Below, in pieces: positions 23,331 to 35,311 of a DNA stretch of 64,000 nt (its first letter is position 1; the number at the start of each line of letters is the position of its first letter). Position numbers and translations under genes: made by a program. Below the pieces are notes generated by a model. It made no database searches and had not been told where the DNA came from. It was given only the letters and a program-made list of their open reading frames with translations. Origin of the DNA: Berberis thunbergii (taxonomy: Eukaryota; Streptophyta; Magnoliopsida; Ranunculales; Berberidaceae); assembly GCA_003290165.1 (NCBI GenBank), contig QNQO01008319.1:124001-188000 (forward strand). Direction: 5' to 3'.

Positions 23331-24424
23331 CATGAAGCAAATTCTGTCGTTTGAGATTACGTGGATAGCATTAAGAACGTATGTGATATTCACATAATTA
23401 TTACATAACATATCCCTAAATTTATATATGTTAGTGTTTCGATTATTATATTTTATAGTAATTATTTCGTTTTCATGTCTTTGTAGAAATTTGAGCGTGA
23501 ACGATTAAATCGTATTAAGGCGACAATTTAAGGAATGACAATTGATCGATTCTAGCGGTGGTACTAAGTAGAGAGTCACATATCTAAACCCTTAATTCCA
23601 AAACTAAGCCCATAACTTAAACCCAAAACCAAACCCAATGCCAAGCCCAATCAAACCCAAAAAAATATTCTCCCAATCATCCCATATTCAGTTTTGATTT
23701 TTTTTCCTTAAATCACTCGTTGAATCATCCCCTTAACTTGTTTATATTCATTTTTTCCTAATTCTCTATAAATACAAAATTTAATGGATGAGAAAGGGGA
23801 GGAAGATAAGGGAAGAAAAAAAATTACAGAAAATCAAACCTTCTTCCTCACACAGTGATTCTCATCACCATCACCACCTATCCATCTCTCACTCCCTCTC
23901 TATCCAGATCAATCCGCAATCACGGCCACCAGAGCCACCATCATCACCCGAGCACCACCACTGCCACGGGAGGAAGAAAAGAGAAAAGAAAAATTACAAA
24001 AATCAAAACTTCTTCCTCATACAGTGATTATCATCACCATCACCACCTCCCATCGCCACTACCCACCACGAAACAGGGGGGTGACAACCCTGTCTCACTT
24101 CACCTCGCCACCACCGAGCTCCGCCACCGCCACGAAACAGGGGCGTGACAACCCTGTTTCGTGTCAAACCTTCATCTCGCCACTGAGCACCACACAGATT
24201 GTCCCTCCGCCACCGTCCCTGCCCAACAACCAAGCATCGAGCATCGCGAGCCACCATCATCGCCGCGAAACAGAACCATCATCATCACTGCGACTCTGTT
24301 CCACCTCGCCACAGAGCCAGACAGACCGTCCGAGCCGCCATCACCGCCCTCTCTTAGTTTTGGCCCTCCTTCCTATCTCCCTCTCCCACGGTCACCATCG
24401 CAAGCATCATCACCCGAGCACCAC

Positions 24425-25376
24425 TGTTGAAAATATGGTTTTTTAAAATAAAATAAAATGGGTGTGAACCTGGGGATCTCTCTCTAATTTTAGTCTCACA
24501 TCTTCTATACAACTCATAGTGTAAGAGTTTATAAGGAGATTGTTTGGACTTGGGTTTGGACCCCTTGGGGGTACCACACTTTTGTGAGAAGGGGAAAGAT
24601 AGACTCTCGTGTCCGCCGCCGTCGTCCGGTCGGGTCATTTAGAGAGCAACCCATTCTTTTTGCTGAAAATTTATTTTACGAAAATAAATTTGAAGGGAGA
24701 CTGAGTCAAATGCATCTAGACGGTATTTTGGTTGTCCTCAATGCGTTGCGCCAACAGCAGCGTGATTTTCTGCCACGTTTTTCATGCAAATGTTGTGTCC
24801 ATGCATCTAGATATGACTTTGTCCATGTATCTAGACGGTTTCTTAATTCCACACGTTTTCCATGTTCCTTTTAATTGCATTCTCTAACCAATGTATCTAG
24901 CCTGTATTTAGTATTTTCGACTGTACGGTTTTCTCCCTATAAATACTATACAAACTTACAGTTTCAACGCACAAGAAGAGAAAAACAAAACATTTTGCAA
25001 AAACAAGAGTTATTCTTTCGAAATAAGAGATAACACAATATTTTCGTTTTGCAATTAATTTTTCGTTTAGCATTTCAATCAAAGAAGAGTTTTTGCTTGT
25101 TGCTGATTTATATCAATTGTATTGGTGATTCCGAGCAAACAAGAGATTAAGGGTGGATAGTATTCCGTTCATCAACTGTGCAATTGTTTGAACGAGACAG
25201 AGAAGATTCTGGGCTGTTTAATCCTGGGGACGGCAGGGCTAACACACTGCTTGTACAATTTTGGGTAGAGCCGCGAAACGTCTTAAAGAGAGCGACCCAG
25301 TCCGCGACTCAACTTAAGAAAAATTGGTACCTTCGTTCCTATCTTTTAATTTGAATTATGTACAACATTTACAACA
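24425..25376 (+). repeat. 5' LTR of the Copia element
   Basis: TG...CA ends with a TATA box (CCTATAAATAC, TATAAATA at 24938-24945) about 440 bases before the LTR end. The sequence after the LTR, ATTTTAAGACG, is not the usual TGGTATCAGAGC initiator-Met primer site. Relative to the 3' LTR it lacks a short TTCGAACCCTA piece near its start. Confidence 0.93.
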
Positions 25377-25400
25377 ATTTTAAGACGTTCTATTTCTGCC

Positions 25401-26141
25401 ATGACTACACTTACTGAACTTGCTGCAAAAGACCTTAACATGCCCTTTCACTTTGAGGGCCAACATTTTAAAAGATGGAGACAAAAAATGTTATTTTTCC
25501 TAACAACACAAAAGGTTGCATATGTTTGTAATACTGAAAAACCTCGATTGCCTGCTAAACCTGATGAAACCAAAACTAAAGAATTAGACCGTTGGATTGA
25601 AGATGATTTTTTGTGTAAGAATTTTATTTTGAATGGTCTTTCTGGTGATCTATATGATAATTATTGTTCTGTAAAAATTGCCAAGGATATTTGGGTAGCC
25701 CTTAGGAAAAAATATGACACTGAGGAGGCTGGTACAAAGAAATATGTTGTCAGTCGTTATCTGAAATTCCAAATGATTGATGATAAGTCTGTGGAAACCC
25801 TATCACACGAGCTTCAAAAGATTGCTCATGAAATTATATCTGAAGGAATGACTTTAGATGAGCAATTTCAAGTAGTTGTTGTGATAGACAAATTGCCCCT
25901 TAGCTGGAAAGATTTTAAGAATGTCCTTAGGCATAAAAACAAAGAGTATTCCCTAGAAAGCTTGATTACCCGACTTCGTATTGAGGAGGAAGCTAGAAAA
26001 CAAGATAAAAAAGATGAAGTTCTGATTATTTCAAACTCAAAGAAATCTACTCCTGTGGCTCTGAAACCCAGTGGAAAGATCAAAATAAAAATCGAAACCT
26101 ATCAGAATCGGAATAACCAGAACCGCAACCAAAAGAATTAG
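25401..26141 (+). pseudogene. Copia gag (UBN2-type capsid)
   Basis: 246 codons are open from an ATG 24 bases after the LTR. It has the typical Copia gag start (PFHFEGQHFKRWRQKM), the middle NGLSGDLYDNY and KKYDTEEAGTKKY, and the LPLSWKDFKNVLRHK segment of the UBN2-type domain. The frame ends at a stop after NRNQKN. The zinc knuckle follows at about 26200-26250 but is damaged: the second Cys is replaced by Tyr and a one-base deletion shifts GHMARNC out of frame. The intact protein would package element RNA in cytoplasmic particles. Confidence 0.92.
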
Positions 26142-26230
26142 AATCCTCCGCAAAATCATAATGGACAAAAACACCCCTCAAGGACTAAATTAGCACAATT
26201 CTTATGCTACACCTATGGTAGGCCAGGCAT

Positions 26231-27308
26231 ATGGCCAGGAACTGCCGAAACGGATCTCGCTCTGCACCTCAGGCGAACCTAACCGAAGACCAACTTATTG
26301 CCATGATCTCTAAGATCAATTTTGTTGGTGGATCGGAGGGATGGTGGGTTGACACTGGTGCTTCTCGACATGTTTGCTATGATCGAGAAATGTTCAAGTC
26401 ATATTCTGAAGCTGAGGACAAGAAAGTGTTGTTGGGTGATTCCCACTCCACTATCGTTGCTGGAACTGGAACAGTAGAACTGAAGTTTTACTCTAGAAAG
26501 ACTGTTATCCTGAAGGATGTCCTGCATACTCCAGAGATGAAGAAGAACTTAGTTTCTGATTATCTTCTGAACAAGGCTAGGTTTACTCAAATTATAGGGC
26601 TGATTTATATACTATCACAAAGAATAATGTATTTGTGGGAAAAGGTATGTCACTGATGGAATGTTTAAGTTAAATGTTGAAGCAAATAAAATTTCTAGTT
26701 CTGCTTACATGTTGTGTACTTTTAATATTTGGCATGCTAGACTCTGTCATGTTAATAAGCGTATTATTAAAAACATGAGTAACTTAGGACTAATTCCAAA
26801 ATTGTCCTTAAATGATTTTGAAAAGTGCAACTATTGTAGTCAAGCTAAGATAACCAAAACACCACATAAATATGTTGTTAGAGAATTTGAACCCTTAGAT
26901 TTGATACACTCAAATATATGTAAACTTGATGGTGTTTTGACTAGAAATGGAAAATGTTACTTTATTACGTTTATTGATGATTGTTCTGATTATACCTTTG
27001 TCTACTTAATGAAAAATAAGAGTGAAGCCTTTGACATGTTTAAATTATTTTTGACTCAAGTTGAAAATCAATATAATAGAAAGATTAAGAGACTTAGGAA
27101 TGATAGAGGCACTGAATATGACAGCAGTACTTTCATAGAGTTCTACAATTCTCAAGGAATTATTCATGAAACAACTGCACCATATTCTCCTGAGATGAAT
27201 GGCAAACTTGAAAGGAAAAATAGAACTCTAACCAAGTTAGTAGTTTCCATTCTGCTTCACTCCGGTGCTGCATCGCACTGGTGGGGAGAAATTATATTGA
27301 CGGTCTGA
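26231..27308 (+). pseudogene. Copia protease and integrase region
   Basis: The protease shows WWVDTGASRHVC (about residues 34-45 of the first open piece), followed by a frame break near 26655. The integrase piece begins with the pre-integrase zinc domain (IWHARLCHVN ... CNYCSQAK). Of the DDE triad, the first Asp is changed (LIHSNIC in place of the usual HSDIC), the second is kept in NDRGTEYDS and the Glu in LERKNRTL. A stop at 27308 interrupts the frame before the RT part. Inactive. Confidence 0.93.
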
Positions 27309-27311
27309 TAT

Positions 27312-29277
27312 GTGCTAAATAGAGTCCCCAAATCGAAAAGTAAAACCTCTCCCTATGAGATTTTGAAAAATAGACAACCAAACTTGTCATTTTTGAAAAC
27401 TTGGGGTTGCTTAGCTTATGTTAGAATTCCTGATCCTAAAAGGAATAAGCTTGCCAGTAGGGCATATGAATGTGTATTCATAGGATATGCCATGAACAAC
27501 AAAGCTTATAGATTCTATAATCTTAAAGATCAAGTTATTATAGAATCAAACGACGTTGACTTCTATGAAAATAAATTTCCTTTTATTTCGAGGAATAGTA
27601 GGGGTACATCCTCAAATAATGTGCCATTGATAAGGGTTAATGAAACCGATAAAGCCACAGAATCTGAGCCTAGGAGAAGTAAACGGAAACAAACTTCTAA
27701 AAACTTTGGCCCCGATTACTATGTCTTTTCAGTCCAAGAGGATCCCCTTAGTTTTCAAGAAGCCTTACCTTCTATAGATGCCAATTTTGGGGAAGATGCT
27801 ATAGATGATGAAATGTACTCTCTTGAGTCTAATAGAACTTGGCATTTAGTTGACTTGCCACCAGGTTGCAAAACAATAGGATGTAAATGGTTATTTAAGA
27901 ATAAATTGAAACCCGATGGTAATGTTGATAAGTTCAAGGCTCGTCTCGTAGCCAAAGGGTATAGACAGAGAGAAAATGTTGACTTTTTTGACACATATTC
28001 TCCTGTTACCAGGATTACCTCTATTCGAGTGTTAATTTCTCTTGCTGCAATACATAATCTAGTATTGCACCAAATGGACGTTAAGACTGTGTTTCTTAAT
28101 GGCGATTTGGAAGAAGACATTTACATGGACCAACCTGAAGGTTTCGTTATTCCAGGGCAAGAACATAAAGTTTGCAAACTAGATAAATCACTTTACGGTT
28201 TGAAACAAGTTCCAAACCAATGGTATGAAAAATTTGATAATCTTGTCATCGCACATGACTTTAAAGTGAACGAACAAATGCATTTACTATAAAGCTGAAA
28301 ATGGCATTTGCACTATTATATGTCTATATGTGGATGACTTGCTTATCTTTGGTTCTAATATCCATGTCGTGAATAAAGTGAAAGCTTTATTGTGAGCGAA
28401 CTTTGATATGGAAGACCTTGGAGAAGCGAGTGTAATCCTTGGTATCAAGATTACTAGGTCTGAAAAGGGAATTTCTTTGGATCAATCACACTATATAGAG
28501 AAGATCCTAAATAAATATAATTACTCTGACTGTAAACCTGCATGTACTCCTTATGATTTTAGTGTAAAGTTGTTCAAGAACACCGGTAACAGTGTTAGAC
28601 AATCTGAGTATGCGAGCATCATTGGTAGTCTTAGATATGCTACCGATTGCACTAGACCCAACATAGCTTATGTCGTTGGATTACTTTGCAGATTTACCAG
28701 TAGACCTAGTATACAGCATTGGCGTGCAATTGAAAGGGTCATGAGGTACCTGAAGAGGACTAAGAACCTTGGATTACATTATCAGAAGTTTCCTGCTGTC
28801 CTTGAAGGATATAGCGATGCTGATTGGAACACCCTTTCAGATGACTCCAAAACCACCAGTGGCTATATTTTAAATATAGCTGGTGGAGCAGTTTCTTGGA
28901 AATCAAAGAAACAGACCATTCTGGCACAGTCCACAATGGAGTCAGAGATTATAGCACTAGCCACGGCTAGTGAAAAAACAGGTTGGCTAAGAAACCTGCT
29001 AGAAGAGATCCCTTTATGGGAAAGACCGATTCCAGCTGTTTTGATCCATTGCGATAGTACCGCGGCTATTGCGAAAATATAGAACCGTTATTATAACGGC
29101 AATAAACAACAAATACGTCGTAAGCACAGTACAGTTAGAGAGTTTTTGTCTACTGGTGCTGTGAGAGTGGATCATGTACGAACTGATGCGAACTTGGCTG
29201 ATCTTTTGACGAAAGGATTAGCTAGAGAGAAGGTTTTCAAAACCTCGAAAGGAATGAGACTAATGCCCTTAGATTGA
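27312..29277 (+). pseudogene. Copia reverse transcriptase and RNase H region
   Basis: The integrase C-terminus (NRVPKSKSKTSPYEIL ... LKTWGCLAYVRIP) leads into RT: LVDLPPGCKTIGCKWLFKNK, ARLVAKGYRQ, LHQMDVKTVFLNGDLEE, CKLDKSLYGLKQ. The catalytic YVDD is intact at 28327-28338 but in a shifted frame. Further breaks are a stop near 28394 (before [17 protein letters not shown]) and a stop at 29080-29082 in RNase H (AIAKI, then TAG where Gln is usual). RNase H motifs [21 protein letters not shown] and HCDSTAAI are visible. The reading ends LMPLD at 29277. Confidence 0.94.
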
Positions 29278-29807
29278 TGAGTTATTCATGATGGTAACCC
29301 AACCTATAGACTGGAGATCCCAAGAAATAGGTTCAATGGGTAATAACAAGTCGTGAATGATATGATGTGAATCTTGCTGACATAATAGCAATCTCATTCC
29401 TAGATTAAAGCATGAATTCCTAAAGCGATAGTAGGATGAGTTAAAAACTCTTAATGAGGTCTATACTCTATGTGCAGTGGAGTACCTAGCTACAGGAGTA
29501 CTCTTGATAGACTCACCTAAGTGATTGTGGAAGTTTGGCCGCTTCTTATGGAATTTGTGGGCAAAATTCCTAGAGCCTTCACTATACTAGGATATACGTG
29601 CATGGCCGTAAGGCACGGGTTTTTTAGACTTCACCCTGGTAAAGTTGTACGTGTAATGTCTGTTAGAGATAGAGTTCAAAACTACGAGTTACTCTAGTAT
29701 AATCTAAAGCATAAACACTACGCAAGGGTTCAAGTCGAAAGACACTTTTGCTTATGCACAATCTTATATTTTATAGATTGCTCGATGAAAAATTGTTTTA
29801 AAAATCC

Positions 29808-29817
29808 AAGTGGGGGA
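29808..29817 (+). other. Polypurine tract of the Copia element
   Basis: AAGTGGGGGA directly precedes the 3' LTR, the usual plant Copia plus-strand primer. The stretch 29278-29807 is untranslated and shows no further gene. Confidence 0.85.
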
Positions 29818-29818
29818 T

Positions 29819-30754
29819 TGTTGAAAATATGGTTTTTTAAAATAAAATAAAATGGGTGTGAACCTGGGTTCGAACCCTAGATCTCTCTCTAATTTTAGTC
29901 TCACATCTTCTATACAACTCATAGTGGAAGAGTTTATCAGGAGATTGTTTGGACTTGGGTTTGGACCCCTTGGGGGTACCACACTTTTGTGAAGAGGGGA
30001 GAGATAGACTCTCGCGCCCGCCGCCGCCGTCCGGTCGGTCGGGTCGGGTCATTTAGAGAGCAACCCATTCTCTTTGCTGAAAATTTATTTAAACGAAAAT
30101 AAATTTGAAGGGAGACTTAGTCAAATGCATCTATACGGTATTTTGGCTGACTTTGTTCTCCATGCGTTGCGCCAATAGCAGCGTGATTTTCTCCCACGTT
30201 TTTCATGTATCTAGACGGTTTCTTAATTCCACATGTTTTCCATGTTTCTTTTAATTGCATTCTCTAACAAATGTATCTAGCCTGTATTTCATATTTCGAT
30301 TGTACGGTTTTCTCCCTATAAATACTATATAAACTTACAGTTTCAACACACAAGAAGAGAAAAACAAAACATTTTGCAAAAACAAGAGTTCTTCTTTCGA
30401 AATCAGAGAGAACACAATATTTTTGTTTTGCAATCAGTTTTTGTTTAGCATTTCAATCAAAGAAGAGTTTTTGCTTGTTGCTGATTTATATCAATTGTAT
30501 TGGTGATTCCGAGCAAACAAGAGATTAAGGGTGGATAGTATTCTGTTCATCAGCTGTGCAATTGTTTGAATGAGACAGAGAAGATTCTGGGCTGTTTTAT
30601 CCTAGGGACGGCAGGGCTAATATACTGCTTGCACAATTTTGGGAAGAGCCGCGAAACGTCTTAAAGAGAGCGACCTAGTCCGCGACTCAACCCAAGAAAA
30701 ATTGGTACCTTCGTTCCTATCTTTTAATTTGAATTCTTTACAACATTTACAACA
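29819..30754 (+). repeat. 3' LTR of the Copia element
   Basis: 936 bases, with TATA box TATAAATA at 30317-30324. Most differences from the 5' LTR are single substitutions and a few short indels; an example is CATGCATCTAGATATGACTTTG, present only in the 5' copy. Confidence 0.93.
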
Positions 30755-31761
30755 ACCACCACTGCCACAGGAGTAAAAACAAGGGAGTCCGCTTCGATCT
30801 CTCTCTTATTTTTTTTGTGTTTTCATCACATCTCTCTCTGTTCTTCCATTCCTCTCTCTTTTGCAGGTTCCGGAGTATCTAGGAGGACAAAGGAGCTCGC
30901 GAGGAGCACGAAGGAAAAAGAGCAGCGACGCTGCTCGCTGGAGACGACGACCAGAGAACGCATTGTTTTTCAATCAGTTATGTTATTTGCACCTTCGATT
31001 TCTCTTTGAGCAGCCACATAACTTTTGTAATTCATTTTCTCGGGATTCATGTTTGGACCAACTACTGATCTGCTGAGTACCACCACATCGAGTTTGCGAC
31101 AAACTAAACGGGTTGTATAAGTTATTTTGATTTATTTTACTGAATTGTGTGCTTAATTGTTAATTACAATTTATTTCTGAATTTTTTTGATAGATTGCTT
31201 TCACCTTTCATATTCGAGAAATTAAACTAGATATGTTTGGTAGTTAGAATTACCTTTTATCAATATTCAAAGCATGTGCTAAAAATATTAAGCTTAAACT
31301 TTGATTAAGTGAGCCCTAAAAAGACACTTAATGCTTGGTAAGAGTTGATGCTTTTGCTTGAAATAATTTGTTAATATTTGATAGAAACATGATATAATTT
31401 GAATTGAATTTTAACGATCACATATTCGGTGTAAGCAAGGGATTCTCATCCCTAAAGCTTCTCGTTTATAATTTCAATAATTTAGATTTAAATATTTTTG
31501 CTAACTCATTGGTGAGTCCAAGCCCACAAAATCCATCTTTTCTTTTTATTTTATTTTTCTTATTTTTAGTTTAGTTTTAAAAATACTGTAACCCCATTTT
31601 CCTCCAAATTAGTTTAATTCAATTATTAAATTCAATTTAATCCACCTTCCTCGTGGGATCGACCCATACTTGCTGTTGTCTACCAGTTAGACACCGTGCA
31701 TTTGCGGTTATTACAAGTGGATTTATTAGCTTATTAATTTAGGTTAATAAAATCCGCAACA

Positions 31762-32340
31762 GTATGCGCTGATGAACATTGTAGAATCCGATGCATAGTC
31801 AATTTCCTAGATTTCGGCAATGAAATGGTTGTAAGCAGGTAAGGGCTGAGTTGCTAATGGAGTTGGAAAAAAACGAAAAGTTATGGGTTGGAATGTGGCA
31901 CAAGTGTGAGGTGAAGGTGGTCGAGGATGCTTTGACAGTTACAGAAGACAAGGTACTTATTGACAAACAAAATTGGCTACTTGAACCAGATATGTTAGAG
32001 TTCGTGGCAAACAATTACTGGTGTGTTATGGGAACCAACGCAATACATATTTTTCCTATGTTAAGCCATCATTATAGTTGAACTACTTACATATATGTTT
32101 CATGGAACACCTTGCCCAGATCGTTTACTTTTTATTGCTCCATATGACGCCGAAATCACCATCGCCTTAAACGATACCTACTTGGCTCTCTAGCCTATTT
32201 TCAGAAGAAATCTCATGGAAAAAGTTCACTTGATGGCAAACTCAATATTGGTGAAGTGTGGTGAGGAAGTTCAGTGCCAAGAATGCTAAGAAGATCAACG
32301 AATCGGAGGAGGTCATTGATATCTTGGATTGATGCGTGCA
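31762..32340 (+). pseudogene. OTU-like C-terminal domain of the decayed MULE transposase
   Basis: Right of solo LTR X1 the sequence reads ADEHCRIRCIVNFLDFGNEM, then ELLMELEKNEKLWVG, LLEPDMLEFVANNYWCVMG and IHIFPM. This order matches the OTU-like cysteine-protease domain found at the C-terminus of some plant MULE polyproteins (ADGHCGFR-type nucleophile motif, MPDMGxxIAxxYNV, LTFxPL). The catalytic Cys is kept but neighbouring residues (Gly to Glu, Gly to Arg) are changed and the frame shifts after VVSR. It continues the transposase at 20640-22864, so the LTR inserted into a MULE coding region. The OTU call is my reading of a diverged sequence. Confidence 0.65.
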
Positions 32341-32860
32341 TGCACACTGTTTTATACATTTTGTGACTAACATGTATACGTATGTCAAATATGTTGATTC
32401 AATGAAACAGTCTTTGTTTTGGTGACATAGGATGATCCAGTTGTTAGAGAAGTCACTGCTTTTGTATTTATGGATGACTTGTATGCATGTGCTTCTTAAA
32501 TGCCATTAATATATAGTTTAAATTCAATTTATTAAATACCCATTTTACTTATGATGCATTCGCATTTCAATTACTTTTATGGTTATAAACATTGTAAAAT
32601 GGAGAATGTAAGAAGTTTAAAAATATTTGGTTACAAATGGCTAAGGATTGTGATTTCGTTTTTTAATTAATTTCGCTCTCCTGATTTTAAGAAAAATTTT
32701 AGTGTGTAAATAAAAAGTAAAAATTTCAAAGATACATGAATATATATAATAAATTTTGCAGGTATATGAAATACGTGAAAAATGTGATCCCTAGACGAAG
32801 GTCTTGCATTTCAAGGCACACACAAATCAGTTTCCCTCAGCAAATAGCCAAAGTTGGATC
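32341..32860. other. AT-rich stretch, no gene recognised
   Basis: This is the interval between the MULE remnant and Gypsy-2. It is AT-rich with no motif I can name. The last 30 bases continue at 49968 across the Gypsy-2 insertion. Confidence 0.45.
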
Positions 32861-32865
32861 ATATG

Positions 32866-33549
32866 TGATGATGCATCAAACTGTCCTCTGATCAGCACCG
32901 TACATGTTTCATGGTAATCTCGTCAACAAAACAAAACAAGTCTAATTGCACGCCCAATCCAGTGAGACCCAAGCAGCAACAAGCCCATCATTGGCAAAAT
33001 CTAGACAGTCAGGTCTGAGTTGCAATGAGCCAGTAAGCCCACACGCCACACAGTCAGGGCTAATACTCGTAAGACATGTAAGGAAAGTATTTGAGAGATC
33101 TACCGAAGATAGGTAGGCCAATGACACATTGAATCCGACTAGGAAACATATATTAGAGTATAAGTTGGGCAAGAAAACTTCCTTGCATGGACAACAATAA
33201 GAAAGGGAAACCTTACCCGCAGATCTAGGAACACGAGTCGTACAGGGAAACTATCCCACATGGACAACTCCCAATCATGAAAATGATCTCCACAACAAGA
33301 TCACTTTCCATACACTGTGCCACCAAAGGCCTAGCCGAACGAGGACTCGTTCACTATAAAAGGGAGATAAGGTCGACGAACTAGAGGTCTGCAATATAAC
33401 CCAGTTTATAGTATTAAGCCTCTCATAAGTCTTATCTAACTTGAGCATCGAAATGCCATCGGCCACCACACGGTGGTCCTTGGCTCACGTTTGCTACATG
33501 TGCAAATATAGGTAAGTAGCGAGGAAGGAGAACAAAATCGACTACTTCA
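32866..33549 (+). repeat. 5' LTR of Gypsy-2
   Basis: 684 bases from TGATGATGCATCA to CTACTTCA, with TATA box TATAAAAG at 33355-33362. Homologous LTR sequence occurs at 49290-49962 and, as a solo LTR, at 52517-61498. Confidence 0.92.
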
Positions 33550-33552
33550 GCT

Positions 33553-33570
33553 TGGCGCTGTCTGTGGGGA
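33553..33570 (+). other. Primer binding site of Gypsy-2
   Basis: TGGCGCTGTCTGTGGGGA starts three bases after the 5' LTR and differs by one base from the common plant Gypsy block TGGCGCCGTCTGTGGGGA. Confidence 0.8.
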
Positions 33571-33627
33571 ACGTCAGAGTTCCTCATAAAGAATTGTAGT
33601 TCCACCCTTTCCCAAAGAATCGGTGAG

Positions 33628-35311
33628 ATGGAGACAATGAGGTCTCACAACGATGGAGATACTGCTGAGCCTTCAAACGCCCAAACCGGCATAGTGTCGC
33701 TAGTTCCACCTCTGCCACGGGGGAAATCTCTTCAGGCCCCCACACTGATAGCGGCCTCGGCAGACTCAAGGGTGGACCTGCTTTCAACGCAGATGCATCA
33801 AATTGCAGAGACATTGGAGGCTCTCAAACAACGAAATCCTCCACTGCTGAGGGAGACCGTGAGCAACGAAGGGCTCGTTCTCCAGAAAGTTCCAGAGCGC
33901 ATGTTCAGGAAAATCGCATGGCTCCAACAACTTCTCAATGGACAGGAGGCGGAAGCACGACCAATAGAGACCCAACGTCCAAAGCCAACAAGCACGTCTT
34001 GCACAACCTCCTCTGCAACGGGGCCACAAACCCAGACGTGTTGTTCAGTCTCACCATTCCTCCGTTCATGGACCATATCATGGACGAACCGCTGCCCAAG
34101 AAATACACCCCACCGAAGTGGAGATCTGACCTATCACCTACACTACTTCCAGCATGTTATGGTGTTCATATATAGAAGGGTCTGATGCAATAATGTGTTG
34201 ATCATTCTCTGCAAGCTTTACATTGCCATCATGACTTTCATTTTGGGTCTAAGAAGAGGCAAACTCTATGACTTCTTCACCCAGAACCCTCAGTCAAAAT
34301 GACAAACTTGCTCAGAGATGCCCAAAGATACATCACTCTGGATGAAATGCTGGTCGCCAAGAGAGAGACATAGTCAGAGAAGAAACCATTTGTCCCGAAT
34401 GATAGGAAAGAGTGTAAGAAGAAAGAAGGCAATCACAACAAGAGGAAGCGCACAGACAACAAGAATGACTCAGGCAGCCCGAGGCAGAACAAGGTCTCAA
34501 ATTACATCGAGTCCAAGTCTATTACCCCTCTCAATACCAGTCTGTCCAGCATCTTTGATTCCATCAAGGATTGGAAGAGTTGAAGTGACCGCCTATGCAG
34601 CGAGAAGACTCTGTTAGGTGCGACAACAACAAATACTGCACTTACCACAAGGAAGACATACATGATACTGAGGATTGTAGAAACCTAAGAGGAGAAGTCG
34701 AGTACTGGATAAGGAAAGGCAAACTCAAGGAGTTCCTAGGCTCGAACAGGAGGCAGGGTCGAGCAAAAGAAAGAGCGAACACTGTCAAGGAGATCGAAAA
34801 TAAAGCTCCTAGCGTCATCTACGTCTTCCACGGGGTCATCCCGAGGGAGAGTAGTCAAACAGGTTCCGCAAGAGAACACTGACCGAGGTGTGGACACCAT
34901 CTCAGTATGACGACTGGCAAGTGCAACACACACGAGTTCATAGCCCGATCCCATTAGTGACGTTTACAGAGAGGGGTCTCCAAAGAGTACATTCTCATTA
35001 CAATGTCGCCCTGGTCATCTCCGTCCTTATCGCCAAGTGGGAGAAATAGAGTTTTGGTGGACACTGGAAGCTCATTAAATGTCACGTTCCTCAGTGCATT
35101 ATGCAACATGCAGCTATAAGAAAAAGGATCTAACACTCGTCAGCCACCCTATGTTTGGATTCAGCGGAGAAATTATTTTTTCCCATCGGGAAGATCAATC
35201 TAATAGTGGTGTGGTAGAAGAGCCACAACCACGGAAGTACCTTGTCCAAGAATTCATGGTAGTTGACGTCTCGTCCATCTATAACATCATTCTGAGAAGG
35301 CCCTGGCTACA
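33628..35311 (+). pseudogene. Decayed gag and start of protease of Gypsy-2
   Basis: The first frame opens METMRSHNDGDTAEPSNAQ and runs to 34185 with internal shifts. Gag wording MDEPLPKKYTPPK is at about 34080. The knuckle-like CTYHKEDIHDTEDCRNLRGE is at 34640-34700, related to the Gypsy-1 motif. The protease follows with VLVDTGSSLNV at about 35055-35085 (DTG catalytic triad) and SSIYNIILRRPWLHD at 35270-35310, where solo LTR X2 interrupts it. The remainder resumes at 37336 (MEAVP...) and soon loses identity. The region 37440-39000, where RT and integrase would be expected, has none I can recognise. Confidence 0.85.

Larger units (their letters stand above)
24425..30754 (+). mobile_element. 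6.3-kb Ty1/Copia retrotransposon
   Basis: LTRs of 952 (24425-25376) and 936 bases (29819-30754) start TGTTGAAAATATGG and end TTTACAACA. A perfect 5-bp duplication, ACCAC, flanks the element (24420-24424 and 30755-30759). Gene order gag, protease, integrase, RT, RNase H is diagnostic of Copia. The LTRs remain very similar, so the insertion is fairly young, but several stops and frameshifts disable the polyprotein. Confidence 0.97.
23384..31761 (+). mobile_element. Solo LTR X1 (family X), split by a Copia element
   Basis: The left part starts TGATATTCACATAATT at 23384 and the right part ends AATCCGCAACA at 31761. A perfect 5-bp duplication, GTATG, flanks it (23379-23383 and 31762-31766). After removing the Copia element (24425-30754) and its duplication the length is about 2,040 bases, close to the intact copy at 35312. 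The LTR holds CT-rich and CACCAC-rich sequence in its first half and a conserved GTGGGATCGACC...TTGTCTACCAGTTAGACAC block near the end. No internal region is present, so it arose by recombination between LTRs. Confidence 0.93.

Noticed and set aside
23788..24446. His-rich coding region near 24 kb
   Set aside because: It is the CACCAC-rich part of solo LTR X1, interrupted by the Copia insertion.
24425..30754. An active Copia element
   Set aside because: There are stops or frameshifts in gag, protease, integrase, RT and RNase H, plus a changed integrase catalytic Asp and a damaged zinc knuckle.
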